Notes under the pieces: model-generated
The model's input: only the letters and a program-made list of their open reading frames with translations
What the model was told of the DNA's origin: nothing
Databases searched by the model: none
Shown here: piece by piece, positions 32,113 through 40,518 of the stretch
Position numbering within the stretch: position 1 is the first letter of the stretch
Layout: every line of letters starts with the position of its first letter
Program-made: the position numbers and the translations under genes
Assembly: GCA_022823825.1 (NCBI GenBank)
Contig: JAJEHG010000036.1
Span: 1 to 55,162, forward strand
Reading direction: 5' to 3'
Length of the DNA: 55,162 bases
Origin: Nitrosopumilaceae archaeon
Lineage (GTDB): Archaea > Thermoproteota > Nitrososphaeria > Nitrososphaerales > Nitrosopumilaceae

Positions 32113-33510
32113 TCATCTGTGCTCATCCCTCCGCTTGGCCGCCGCCGCCAGCTCCGCCTCTATCGCCCTCTTGATGAATCTGGCCACCGCCTCCTTTTTG
32201 CGCCATCCGGACTCTGACTCGGACGACGGCGACACCACTATGACGTTGTTCGAGTCGGGCCTCCCCCTGTACTCTGATCCGACGTCGTTTGCAACCACCA
32301 TGTCCGCGCCCGACTCCGCCATGCTGGCGCGCGCCGATTTTACCAGGGCTGCCCTGGACACGTCGGCCTCCGCCTTGAACCCGACCAAAAGCGCGTCCCT
32401 CTGCATCCCCCTTGCCATGCCGATGATCTTGGGCACGCGCCTGAGCCTGATCGTGAGCTCGCCTGATCCGACGCCACTCTTTATCTTCGTGCGCCGCCGC
32501 CTGGCGGGCGCATAGTCGGACACGGCCGCCGCCATTACAACGACGTCAAACCTCGCGCCCTTGAGCGCGGAGCGCACCGCGGTGCGCATCTCGGCGCCCG
32601 TCTCCACCCTGGTAGTCTCGACGCCCTTGGGCGGCTCGTGCCTTCCGGGCCCGTATATCATGGTGACGCGGGCGCCCGCCGCCGCAAGCTCGGCCCCCAA
32701 GAGCACCCCGGTCCTGCCCGAGCTGACGTTTGAGATCACGCGCACCGGATCCACGAACTCCACCGTGGGGCCCGCAGTCAGCAGCACGCGCGCGCCCCTC
32801 AGCGGGGACTCTGGGGGGCCGAACCTCGAGATCACGTGGTCAAGCACGTGCTCCGGCTCGGGCGCCTTTGCCTTTCCCTCTGCCATCCGGGGCCCGACAA
32901 ACGAGACCTTGCCCCTCTTGCCCAGAAAGCCGATGTTTCGCAGGACCGCCGGGTTCTCGTACATCGACTCGTGCATGGCGGGGCATACCACGATTGGAAT
33001 CTTTGAGCCGAGCGCGACGGTCAGCACGGTGGACACTGGAGCGTCGTCCATCCCGTTTGCAAGCCTGCCTATCGTGTTGGCCGTGGCCGGGTACACGATT
33101 ACGATGTCGGACCTGCCGTAGTCTGCAAGCCTTATGTGCTCCATGTCTCCTGTCAGGTCGGTTATCACGTCGTTTCCGGTGGCCCACTTGAGGTACGCGG
33201 GGCGGATCAGCCTGGTCGCGGCCTTTGTCGCCACGCAGGTGACGCTGTCGCACCCGTGCCTCATCAGGAGCCTCGCAAGCTCTATTGCCTTGTAGGCCGC
33301 CACGCTGCCCGCAATGCATAGGACGATCCTCCTTCCGCTCAGCTCGCGGCCGTCCGAGGATACGATGTCAAGGGACGGGTGCCTGACCTTATCCCGCCCG
33401 CCGCGGCTTCTTTTGCTGCTGTTTTTGCCGCCACCACCGCCACCACGACCGCCTGGCCTGTCCTTCTTGGGCCTCTCTCCTCCCCCCGTTCCTTCTCTCC
33501 TCCCCGCCAT
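32113..33510 (-). CDS. coaBC: Bifunctional phosphopantothenoylcysteine decarboxylase / phosphopantothenate-cysteine ligase
   Basis: 465 aa. A Gly/Lys/Arg-rich N-terminal extension (~55 residues) precedes CoaC (IVLCIAGSVAAYKAIELARL; VVCPAMHESMYENP, the flavoprotein substrate-recognition clamp, with His where many have Asn) and CoaB (LLTAGPTVEFVDPVRVISNV; FKAEADVSRAALV). It converts 4'-phosphopantothenate to 4'-phosphopantetheine in CoA synthesis. It is the last of four genes in an operon that supplies all steps from pantoate to phosphopantetheine, 6 bp after panB. The N-terminal extension may be disordered. Confidence 0.93.
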   Translation of the reverse strand: MAGRREGTGGGERPKKDRPGGRGGGGGGKNSSKRSRGGRDKVRHPSLDIVSSDGRELSGRRIVLCIAGSVAAYKAIELARLLMRHGCDSVTCVATKAATRLIRPAYLKWATGNDVITDLTGDMEHIRLADYGRSDIVIVYPATANTIGRLANGMDDAPVSTVLTVALGSKIPIVVCPAMHESMYENPAVLRNIGFLGKRGKVSFVGPRMAEGKAKAPEPEHVLDHVISRFGPPESPLRGARVLLTAGPTVEFVDPVRVISNVSSGRTGVLLGAELAAAGARVTMIYGPGRHEPPKGVETTRVETGAEMRTAVRSALKGARFDVVVMAAAVSDYAPARRRRTKIKSGVGSGELTIRLRRVPKIIGMARGMQRDALLVGFKAEADVSRAALVKSARASMAESGADMVVANDVGSEYRGRPDSNNVIVVSPSSESESGWRKKEAVARFIKRAIEAELAAAAKRRDEHR

Positions 33511-33516
33511 GTCCGG

Positions 33517-34407
33517 TCACGTGGGTGTCCGCCCTTTCTTCAGGCCCTCCGCCAGTCTGCCAAATTCAGCCCCGTCCATTTCAAAACAGTGCTCCTGTGC
33601 GGGAAATACGCCGCTTGCGACGTCGCCCGCATAGGAGGACACCGCCCCCGCGATCTCGTCTGAGAGGCTGCGGTACCTCTTTGCAAACTTTGGCTTTATC
33701 GCGTCGTACAGCCCGAGCATGTCGTGTATGACGAGCACCTGGCCGTCGCATCCTGGGCCCGAGCCTATTCCGATGGTGGGTATGGAGATCTCCTCTGTAA
33801 CGGCTTTTGCGGCCTGGCGCGTCACGAGCTCCAGCACCACTGAAAAGGCGCCCGCCTCCTCCAGGGCCACCGCGTCGTCAAGCAGCCCGCGGGCCTCTGC
33901 GGCGGTCCTGCCCTGTACCCTGTACCCGCCGTCAAGCCCCGCCGTCTGCGGCTGCAGTCCTATGTGCCCCATGACCGGGATGCCCGCGTCCGTTATGCCC
34001 CTTATCCTTGACGCCATCTCCGAGCCGCCCTCCAGCTTTACCGCGTCGGCGCCCGCCCTGATCAGGCGGCCCGCGTTTGCAATGGCGTCGGATACGCCCG
34101 TCTGGTACGACATGAACGGCAGGTCGGACACTATGAGTGATCTCTTTCTTGCGCGGCCCACCGCCCCGGTGAACATGCACATCTCCTCCATCGTGACCGG
34201 GACCGTGTTCTCGTACCCGAGCATGACCATCCCGGCGCTGTCGCCGACCATCAGTATGTCGACGCCCGCCCCGTCGCACAGGGACGCGAGGGCATAGTCG
34301 TAGCTCGTAACCACCGAGATGCGCTCTTGGCGCCTCTTCTTTTCTGCTATGTCGCGGATCGTAATCCTTTTGCCGCCGCCATTGCCAGATCCTGCCATTC
34401 CGCTCAC
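33517..34407 (-). CDS. panB: 3-methyl-2-oxobutanoate hydroxymethyltransferase
   Basis: 296 aa, close to bacterial PanB. ISVVTSYDYALASLCDGAGV and DILMVGDSAGMVMLGYENTV carry the metal-binding Asp residues; KLEGGSEMASRI, GHIGLQPQT and GIGSGPGCDGQVLVIHDMLG are the other conserved loops. It makes ketopantoate from ketoisovalerate and methylenetetrahydro(methano)pterin. It lies between the phosphopantothenate synthetase and coaBC with short gaps (18 and 6 bp). Confidence 0.95.
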   Translation of the reverse strand: MSGMAGSGNGGGKRITIRDIAEKKRRQERISVVTSYDYALASLCDGAGVDILMVGDSAGMVMLGYENTVPVTMEEMCMFTGAVGRARKRSLIVSDLPFMSYQTGVSDAIANAGRLIRAGADAVKLEGGSEMASRIRGITDAGIPVMGHIGLQPQTAGLDGGYRVQGRTAAEARGLLDDAVALEEAGAFSVVLELVTRQAAKAVTEEISIPTIGIGSGPGCDGQVLVIHDMLGLYDAIKPKFAKRYRSLSDEIAGAVSSYAGDVASGVFPAQEHCFEMDGAEFGRLAEGLKKGRTPT

Positions 34408-34425
34408 CTTTCCATCCCCGGCCGG

Positions 34426-35301
34426 TCACTCCGGTTGTGGGCCGTGTGCAGTAATAGCCGTGGCAGCTGCGCCGTTGCCGCCCGCCGCCGCCCGCATGCC
34501 CTGCAGGCGGCCCAGGTTGCCGGTGATCTGGCGTACCGCCTGCGCGAGGTTTCCCTTGTTGTCAAAGTCCCGTACAATCCGGGCCAGGTTGGCGCCACCG
34601 CCACCGCCGCGGCTGTCCCCGCCACCCTCCCCTGCAAGGTTCCTGCACTCCTCCACGAGCACGTCTGCTGCCCTCGTGATGTTGTCTATTATGCTGATGT
34701 CCGCCGTCTGCGCGGTCCTGGACAGCGGGTTGAGATCAAACGCTATGACCGCCTTGCCCGCCCGCTTGAGCGCGGCCGTGCGGTCCCCGTCCTCAAGGGG
34801 CACCACCACCGTGTCGGCCGTGAGGATTCCGTTTCTGTCGACCATCCTGCGCGCAGAGTCCGTCCCGTGCAGCACGGCCATCCCCCCCGGATCAAGCCCC
34901 AGCACACTCTTGGCGCCGCACCGTCGCAGGCGCTCCGCTATCGCGCCCCTCCGCCCGGGGCTGTCATAAAACAGGTTCACCTCCAGCGCGGCTCCCGTGC
35001 ACTCTGCAAGCGATACGAGCTGTTCCGCGCACAGCGCGGCCGCGTTGCCGTTTACCGATATGACCGGCCTGTCCGACGCGCGCAGCGCGGCCGCGGCCGC
35101 CCTGCACGCCTGCCTGGCCGCCACGCCGGTCTCCTCGCCGAGCAGGTAGTCGAGCGCCTCGCCCCTTCCGTGCGCCAGCAGCCCCTCTGCTGCGACCAGC
35201 CCCTCCTCAAAGCCCCTTACAAGCCTGTGCCGTATGCGGAGGGACTCGGCCCTTGGATGGGACTCCGGCACCGCCGCCCCCGTTCTCGCCGCGGCCGCCA
35301 T
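34426..35301 (-). CDS. 4-phosphopantoate--beta-alanine ligase (archaeal phosphopantothenate synthetase)
   Basis: 291 aa. SLRIRHRLVRGFEEGLVAAE followed by GLLAHGRGEALDYLLGE is the signature of the archaea-specific synthetase (former DUF137). Further down, DRPVISVNGNAAALCAEQLV and FYDSPGRRGAIAERL are family blocks. The enzyme joins phosphopantoate to beta-alanine, replacing bacterial PanC. ATG at 35301 is used, with 17 bp after the pantoate kinase stop; the frame is open further upstream, but that part overlaps the kinase. The Gly-rich loop GEGGGDSRGGGGG near residue 225 is probably an insertion. Confidence 0.93.
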   Translation of the reverse strand: MAAAARTGAAVPESHPRAESLRIRHRLVRGFEEGLVAAEGLLAHGRGEALDYLLGEETGVAARQACRAAAAALRASDRPVISVNGNAAALCAEQLVSLAECTGAALEVNLFYDSPGRRGAIAERLRRCGAKSVLGLDPGGMAVLHGTDSARRMVDRNGILTADTVVVPLEDGDRTAALKRAGKAVIAFDLNPLSRTAQTADISIIDNITRAADVLVEECRNLAGEGGGDSRGGGGGANLARIVRDFDNKGNLAQAVRQITGNLGRLQGMRAAAGGNGAAATAITAHGPQPE

Positions 35302-35318
35302 CACGCCGCCGTCACCGC

Positions 35319-36404
35319 CTAGTCCCCCGGCAGGGGCCTTGCGCCCCGCCGGTCGATTCCTGACTTTATCACGTGGCCGGGGCCGCAGCTCCTGAGTATC
35401 TGCTCGGCCCTTGCCTCTGCGGCGCCCCCGGCATCCACCATGCAGAATATCGTCTCTCCGAACAGCGCGACGCCGCACCTGATGCCCGCGCCCCGCAGCG
35501 CCCCTATGACGCGCCGCATCCTCGGGGTTACCACCCCGACGTACTCTGCAAACTCCAGCGACATGTCCTCAAAGTGTTCATAATCCTTTGACCTCCTGAG
35601 CCTTCCTATCATCCTGCCCCCGAGTCCGTTGATGTGCGGAAGGCGCTCTGCGATGAACTTGCTTGTAGATATTGGCGCCATGCACAGTACCAGCACGGTA
35701 ACATCGCCGGCCGGAATGGTCTCCACCCTGCCCACCCCGGGCGCGCCGGGCTTGGTGCGCACCTCGAACCCGCCGTGGTACGACGCCAGCACGTCCCCGA
35801 GCCCCGTCCTGCACTCTATCTCGGCCGCGTGCGCAATGCCGCCCAGCTCTTCGCGCGTCATGCCGGCGCCAAGCGCGTCGTTGAGGGCGTATGCAAGCGA
35901 GAGCGCGACCGCGCCGCTGCATCCCAGGCCGTACCCGACGGGAACCGATATCTCGTGCCTGACGTCGAGCACAAAACCTGCGGGAACCGCGGTGCCCCTG
36001 CGCCCCGCGGCCTGCAGAAATTTTCGGATTGTGGCCTCTGAGAGCGTCGTGTCGTCCGTGTCATATCCTGTGGTAGCTATGGCGTACGGCGTCGTGTCGG
36101 TGGTATCGCCGCCGCCACCACCGCCGCCTGTGGCAGCGGTACCGTCCGCGCCAACTTCAGGCGCGTGCGCCCCCACGGCGCGCTGAAGCCCCCCCGCCCC
36201 GCGCGCGTCAGTGAGCCCGACCCTTGTCGTCACCCCGACTTCAAGCGAAAATCCCGCGCCCGTCGAGCCCGCCTCCCGCCTTGCATCCGCGCGGTCTTCG
36301 CCGCGCCGTGTATGGTCGTCGTCCCCGCGGCTGTCCGCAAAGGCCTTGAAGAACCCTGTGATATGCGCCGGGCAGAATGCCGCCGCCTGCCTCCCTGCAG
36401 CCAT
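35319..36404 (-). CDS. Pantoate kinase (GHMP family)
   Basis: 361 aa, first gene of the CoA operon. FCPAHITGFFKAF near the N-terminus is the pantoate-kinase hallmark, and VPVGYGLGCSGAVALSLAYA (~residues 150-170) is the GHMP ATP-binding loop; GVALFGETIFCMVD is the C-terminal GHMP motif. It phosphorylates pantoate, the archaeal order of steps (kinase before ligase). Length exceeds the usual ~300 aa because of Asp/Arg- and Gly-rich inserts between residues 25 and 115. TTTTTATATC (36430-36440 on this strand) gives a leaderless ATG at 36404. Confidence 0.93.
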   Translation of the reverse strand: MAAGRQAAAFCPAHITGFFKAFADSRGDDDHTRRGEDRADARREAGSTGAGFSLEVGVTTRVGLTDARGAGGLQRAVGAHAPEVGADGTAATGGGGGGGDTTDTTPYAIATTGYDTDDTTLSEATIRKFLQAAGRRGTAVPAGFVLDVRHEISVPVGYGLGCSGAVALSLAYALNDALGAGMTREELGGIAHAAEIECRTGLGDVLASYHGGFEVRTKPGAPGVGRVETIPAGDVTVLVLCMAPISTSKFIAERLPHINGLGGRMIGRLRRSKDYEHFEDMSLEFAEYVGVVTPRMRRVIGALRGAGIRCGVALFGETIFCMVDAGGAAEARAEQILRSCGPGHVIKSGIDRRGARPLPGD

Positions 36405-36420
36405 GATCGTTGTTTAAACT

Positions 36421-36468
36421 GTAGACAAGATATAAAAATATGGATTAAATTACTATAACAGGTTTAAA
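36421..36468. promoter_or_regulatory. Divergent promoter region between the CoA operon and the AbrB/PhoU regulator
   Basis: A compact AT-rich spacer. TTTTTATATC on the minus strand serves pantoate kinase (start 36404), and GATTAAATTAC (36442-36452) serves the plus-strand regulator (start 36469). The two elements are only a few bases apart, so initiation in one direction could hinder the other. Confidence 0.5.
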
Positions 36469-37530
36469 TTGACTAAATTCACGCGACGCCTGCAGAAGAT
36501 AGGAAACAGCACGCTGGTCTCGCTTCCAAAGGAGTGGGTGGACTCGCACAACCTGAAGAAGGGCGGCCAGGTCGAGCTGGAAACCGTGGGGCGCGACTCG
36601 ATATCGCTCTCCGTGTCGGAAGGCGACGGCGCGGAGGCGCGCGCCACGGCCGACCTGGTCATATCGTACCCGCTGCCGGCCGAGGAGAACATAGTGGCGG
36701 ACACGACGGGCGCGTACCTGCTCGGATACGACGTCATCAGGATAGAGTCCGGCGACGCCGGCGTCATACCCGTCGGCGACCGCGAGGAGATACGCAACTC
36801 GATGAGGCGGCTTGTCGGCATGGAGATCATAGAGGAGGACGCCTCGCACATCGAGATGCAGTTCCTGCTTGACGCGGCCACCCTGAGCCCGGCAAAGATA
36901 CTCAAGCGCATGTCCTCGATCGCGGTCGGGATGTGCGGGGACGTCACGCGCGGGCTGGTCTCCGACGACAGGTCCAACCTGCAGACCATTCCAAACCGGG
37001 ACGTGGAGGTGAACAGGCAGTACTTTCTGCTCGTGAGGCTGATCAGGAGCAGCCTGGCCGACCGGCGGCTCGCAGGCGCGTTCAACCTGGGCAACATAGA
37101 CATACTGGACTACAGGGTGGCCGCCAACCTGCTTGAGAACGCCGGCGACTCCGTAGTCGAGCTCGCGGGGCTGGTGGCCGGCTCGTCCCTCTCCCCGGCG
37201 CAGTCCCAGATGATATTTGAGGCAGTCCAGGGGTTTGAGCGGACGGCCTCACTTGCGATAGACGCGTTTACGGCGCCCGACAGGAGGCTTGCAATCGAGG
37301 CCATATCGCTGCACCGCCGCATGCAGGAGAGGCTGGCGGGGCTCCGTACCATGCAGCCGCCGCCGGGTGGCCGCGCCACCGCCGCCGCCGGGGAGCGGGA
37401 GGTCGGGGAGGTATCGGGCGGACAGCTTCCAGTCGACTTTATAGACGTCATACACATGTATGAGAAGATTGCAAGGTCGTGGGCCGACGTGGCCGATCTG
37501 GTCAAGCCCATATATGACGACAAGGCCTAG
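36469..37530 (+). CDS. AbrB/SpoVT-domain plus PhoU-domain regulator
   Basis: 353 aa. The N-terminal ~50 residues (FTRRLQKIGNSTLVSLPKEW; LKKGGQVELETVGRDSI) are an AbrB-type DNA-binding swapped hairpin. The rest is helical and PhoU-like in two repeats (NSMRRLVGMEIIEEDASHIE; ANLLENAGDSVVELAGLVAG). Archaeal proteins with this architecture are annotated as phosphate uptake regulators. The start is TTG at 36469. Whether it controls phosphate transport, the adjacent CoA operon or both cannot be decided; no Pst genes are in the window. Its stop overlaps the convergent NUDIX gene by 4 bp. Confidence 0.85.
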   Translation: MTKFTRRLQKIGNSTLVSLPKEWVDSHNLKKGGQVELETVGRDSISLSVSEGDGAEARATADLVISYPLPAEENIVADTTGAYLLGYDVIRIESGDAGVIPVGDREEIRNSMRRLVGMEIIEEDASHIEMQFLLDAATLSPAKILKRMSSIAVGMCGDVTRGLVSDDRSNLQTIPNRDVEVNRQYFLLVRLIRSSLADRRLAGAFNLGNIDILDYRVAANLLENAGDSVVELAGLVAGSSLSPAQSQMIFEAVQGFERTASLAIDAFTAPDRRLAIEAISLHRRMQERLAGLRTMQPPPGGRATAAAGEREVGEVSGGQLPVDFIDVIHMYEKIARSWADVADLVKPIYDDKA

Positions 37531-38048
37531 CCGCTCTTGGACGCGTACGCCAGGGCAGCGCATATCGTCTTCGAGTCGCGTATCCTGCCTGTCCTTATCA
37601 TCTGCAGCAGCCTCTTGAGGCTCACCCTGCGTACCGTGATGTCCTCGTCGTCGTCGGGGCTCTGCCCGCCGGGGGCCGGCCTCAGTTTTGTGGCCACAAA
37701 GCAGTGTATTATCTCGGTGCTGTACCCTATGGACGGGTAGAACGAGACCAGGCGCTTCATGCTTCCCGCCGCAAACCCCGTCTCCTCGCGCAGCTCCCTC
37801 TTGGCGCACTCCAGGGGCTCCTCCCCCCTCTCAAGCGTCCCGGCGGGTATCTCTAGGGTGGGGCCGTGCGGGAACCTGTCCTGCTCCACCAGCACCACCC
37901 TGCCGTCGTCGTCAAACGCCAGCATGGCGGCCGCGCCCGGGTGCTCGACGATCTCGCGGCGTATCCTTTTTGATGCGGGGCCGCGCGGCCTGCCCTCGTA
38001 CACGCGCACGTTGATTACCTTTCCGTCGTATATGTTCCTCTTCCTCAT
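37527..38048 (-). CDS. NUDIX hydrolase (ADP-ribose pyrophosphatase-like)
   Basis: 173 aa. The NUDIX box is intact: GTLERGEEPLECAKRELREE followed by TGF (residues ~70-92). Upstream RRREIVEHPGAAAMLAFDDD resembles the ADP-ribose pyrophosphatase subfamily, and a conserved FYPSIGYSTEIIHCFVA follows. It probably hydrolyses ADP-ribose or related NDP-sugars. AATAAATAA (38068-38076) on this strand gives a leaderless ATG at 38048. Confidence 0.9.
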   Translation of the reverse strand: MRKRNIYDGKVINVRVYEGRPRGPASKRIRREIVEHPGAAAMLAFDDDGRVVLVEQDRFPHGPTLEIPAGTLERGEEPLECAKRELREETGFAAGSMKRLVSFYPSIGYSTEIIHCFVATKLRPAPGGQSPDDDEDITVRRVSLKRLLQMIRTGRIRDSKTICAALAYASKSG

Positions 38049-38214
38049 GTGGGTGCGGCCGCGGGGCCGTTATTTATTGGGTGGCTGCATCTGCTGCCGC
38101 CAAGCGACGCCGCCACTGCCGGATGGCAGATACTTGTTTTGTAAACACCACAAAAAATCGGCGGCTCGCACGAGCCACCTTGAGGTATAAATAGAGATTG
38201 GCACGAGCCGCCCC

Positions 38215-40506
38215 GTGATCTTTGGGCGGCCTGGGGGTATCCCCCACTCTGTGAACGCGGTGACACCGTCACCGCCGCGACGGCGACTTGGGTCTTCGCG
38301 GCATGCAGCGGCAACGGTTGTGATGGCGGCGGCCTGCGCCATCGTAGTAGTGATGGCGGCAGCAGCAGCAGTAACCGCCGCCGCCCCGGGTCTGGCGTTT
38401 GCCGACACCGCCGCAGCCGCCGATGCGGCAGCCGCCGATGCGGCAGCCGCCGCGTCCGTGTCCGGTAGTGTGCTAGACGAGAGCTGGGGCTGGTTCATCG
38501 TGGTGGGCTTCGGGGCCATCTTTGCAGTCGTAATCACGATCGAGACGAAGGTGGAGGAGCGGTACCTGGGAGTATCCCAGACCTCCGAGTGGTTCAACAC
38601 GGCAGGCAGGGTGATCAAGACCGGACTGACCGCGGCCGCCATCGTGTCCGCGTGGACGTGGGCGGCCACCATCCTGCAGTCCTCTACGGTGGCATACCAG
38701 TACGGGGTGAGCGGCCCGTTCTGGTACGCGGCGGGCGCGTCCATACAGGTCCTCCTCTTTGGCATACTGGCAATCGAGCTCAAGCGCAAGGCGCCCAACG
38801 CGCACACGTTTCTGGAGATCATACGGGCCAGGTACGGCGACGGCGCCCACCGTGTCTTTCTCGTGTTCGCCCTGATGACAAACATGATCGTAACCGCCAT
38901 GCTGCTGCTCGGGGGCGCCGCGGTCGTCAACAGCCTGACGGGCATGGACATCTCGGCCGCGGCGCTGCTCATACCGGTGGGCGTCATCGTGTACACGCTG
39001 GTCGGCGGGCTGAAGGCCACGTTTGTCGCAAACTACATGCACACTGCAGTCATATTCGTCGTGATACTGATCTTCGCCGGCGTGGTATACTTTGCCAGCC
39101 CCATTACGGGCGGCATCGAGGGCATGTACGACAAGCTCGTCGAGGCCGCGCGCATCAACCCGGTCGAGGGCAACGCGGCAGGCGCGTACCTGACCATGGC
39201 CTCGGTTGGCGGCCTGATATTCGGCGTGATTACTATAGTTGGCAACTTTGGCACCGTGTTCGTCGACCAGGCGTACTGGCAGAGGGCCATAGCCGCCAGG
39301 CCCACCGCCTCGGTCAAGGCCTTTCTGCTCGGGGGCGCCTGCTGGTTTGCCATCCCGTTCGCGCTGGCAAGCACGATGGGGCTTGCCGCCGTCGCGCTAG
39401 GGGTAGACCTGACGCCAGAAGAGGTCCAGCTCGGGCTGACCATATCGGCCGCCGCCTCCGTTCTGATGGGGGAGGCCGGGGCCGTGCTGGTGCTTGCCAT
39501 ACTGTTCATGGCCGTCACGGCCGCCGGATCGGCCGAGCTGATCGCCGTCTCGTCGCTGATCACGTACGACGTGTACCGCACGTACAGGAGGCCCGACGCG
39601 ACGGGCAGGCAGCTGCTCAGGGTGTCGCGCATATCCATAGTGGCGTTCGGGGTGGGCATGGGGGCCCTGGCCGCGGCGCTGCTCGGCATGGGACTCTCGC
39701 TCGGGTTCGTGTACCTGGCCATGGGCGTGCTGATAGGCTCCTCCGTGGTGCCGATAGCGCTGACCATAACGTGGAGGCGCACAAACAGGTATGCCGCCAC
39801 CGCGGGCGCCGTTGCCGGGCTGTTTGCCGCGCTCGGCGCATGGGTGGGCGTGGCCGCGTCGCTGCCGGAGTTCGGCGGCGAGGTCTCGCTTGCCAGCCTG
39901 GGCCACAACTACTCTATGCTCTCCGGGAACATAGCGGGCATCGTTACGGGCGGCGCCATAGCGTTTGTCGGAAGCCTGGCGTCCCGCACCAGGTTTGACT
40001 GGAACATGATGAGGTACAGGATCAAGCTCGTGGACACCGGCAGCGGCAGCAGGGACGACGCGGCGGACCCCGACGCCGACGAGGCGACCCTGAGAAGAGC
40101 CTTCAAGTTCAGCCTCAGGGGGGGCGTGGCAATTACGCTGACCCTGACCCTGGCGTGGCCCATACCGCTCTTCTTTGCCGGGTACGTGTTTGACGCGTGG
40201 TTCTTCTCCCTGTGGGTCGGCATAGCTTTGGTCTGGGTGTGCGCCGCGACCTTGCTCATAGTCGGCCTGCCCATAGCGGAGTCGAGGCACGGGATCGCGC
40301 AGGTCCTGCGGCGCAAGAGGACTACTGCCGAGGAGCGGTGGGAGGAGTACTTTATGAGGGAGAGGGGAACGGCCGAGTACGACTATGACTGGTGGGACGA
40401 GGAGGAGGCCGACGGGGAGGACGGTGACGACGAGCGCGACGACAATGACGACAATGACGACAACGACGCGCCCGCGACCGGAGAAAAATCTGACGGCAAA
40501 GCATAA
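38215..40506 (+). CDS. dur3: Sodium:solute symporter, DUR3-type urea transporter
   Basis: 763 aa with a signal-like N-terminal helix and Ala/Asp repeat, then about 14 helices of the SSS fold. DUR3-like blocks are WTWAATILQSSTVAYQYGVS followed by GPFWYAAGAS (~residues 145-175), APNAHTFLEIIRARYG, and YTLVGGLKATFVANYMHTAV. DUR3 proteins import urea with high affinity. In ammonia-oxidising archaea urea can feed urease and ammonia oxidation. The C-terminus is a long acidic Asp/Glu/Asn tail. The start is GTG at 38215 after GGTATAAATAG (38183-38193). An Lrp-type regulator is convergent 12 bp downstream. Confidence 0.87.
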   Translation: MIFGRPGGIPHSVNAVTPSPPRRRLGSSRHAAATVVMAAACAIVVVMAAAAAVTAAAPGLAFADTAAAADAAAADAAAAASVSGSVLDESWGWFIVVGFGAIFAVVITIETKVEERYLGVSQTSEWFNTAGRVIKTGLTAAAIVSAWTWAATILQSSTVAYQYGVSGPFWYAAGASIQVLLFGILAIELKRKAPNAHTFLEIIRARYGDGAHRVFLVFALMTNMIVTAMLLLGGAAVVNSLTGMDISAAALLIPVGVIVYTLVGGLKATFVANYMHTAVIFVVILIFAGVVYFASPITGGIEGMYDKLVEAARINPVEGNAAGAYLTMASVGGLIFGVITIVGNFGTVFVDQAYWQRAIAARPTASVKAFLLGGACWFAIPFALASTMGLAAVALGVDLTPEEVQLGLTISAAASVLMGEAGAVLVLAILFMAVTAAGSAELIAVSSLITYDVYRTYRRPDATGRQLLRVSRISIVAFGVGMGALAAALLGMGLSLGFVYLAMGVLIGSSVVPIALTITWRRTNRYAATAGAVAGLFAALGAWVGVAASLPEFGGEVSLASLGHNYSMLSGNIAGIVTGGAIAFVGSLASRTRFDWNMMRYRIKLVDTGSGSRDDAADPDADEATLRRAFKFSLRGGVAITLTLTLAWPIPLFFAGYVFDAWFFSLWVGIALVWVCAATLLIVGLPIAESRHGIAQVLRRKRTTAEERWEEYFMRERGTAEYDYDWWDEEEADGEDGDDERDDNDDNDDNDAPATGEKSDGKA

Positions 40507-40518
40507 CCGCGCCGCGCT

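Noticed and set aside
34426-35478. Extended 350-aa reading of the phosphopantothenate synthetase
   Set aside because: The first ~59 residues overlap pantoate kinase out of frame and are Arg/Gly-rich; the family starts near the SLRIRHRL block.
38400-38460. Repetitive GCCGCCGATGCGGCA units as a mobile or regulatory repeat
   Set aside because: They encode Ala/Asp repeats in frame in the N-terminal region of the symporter.
38070-39908. Long minus-strand frames opposite the DUR3 symporter
   Set aside because: Ala/Thr/Ser-rich shadow translations of transmembrane codons; no independent support.
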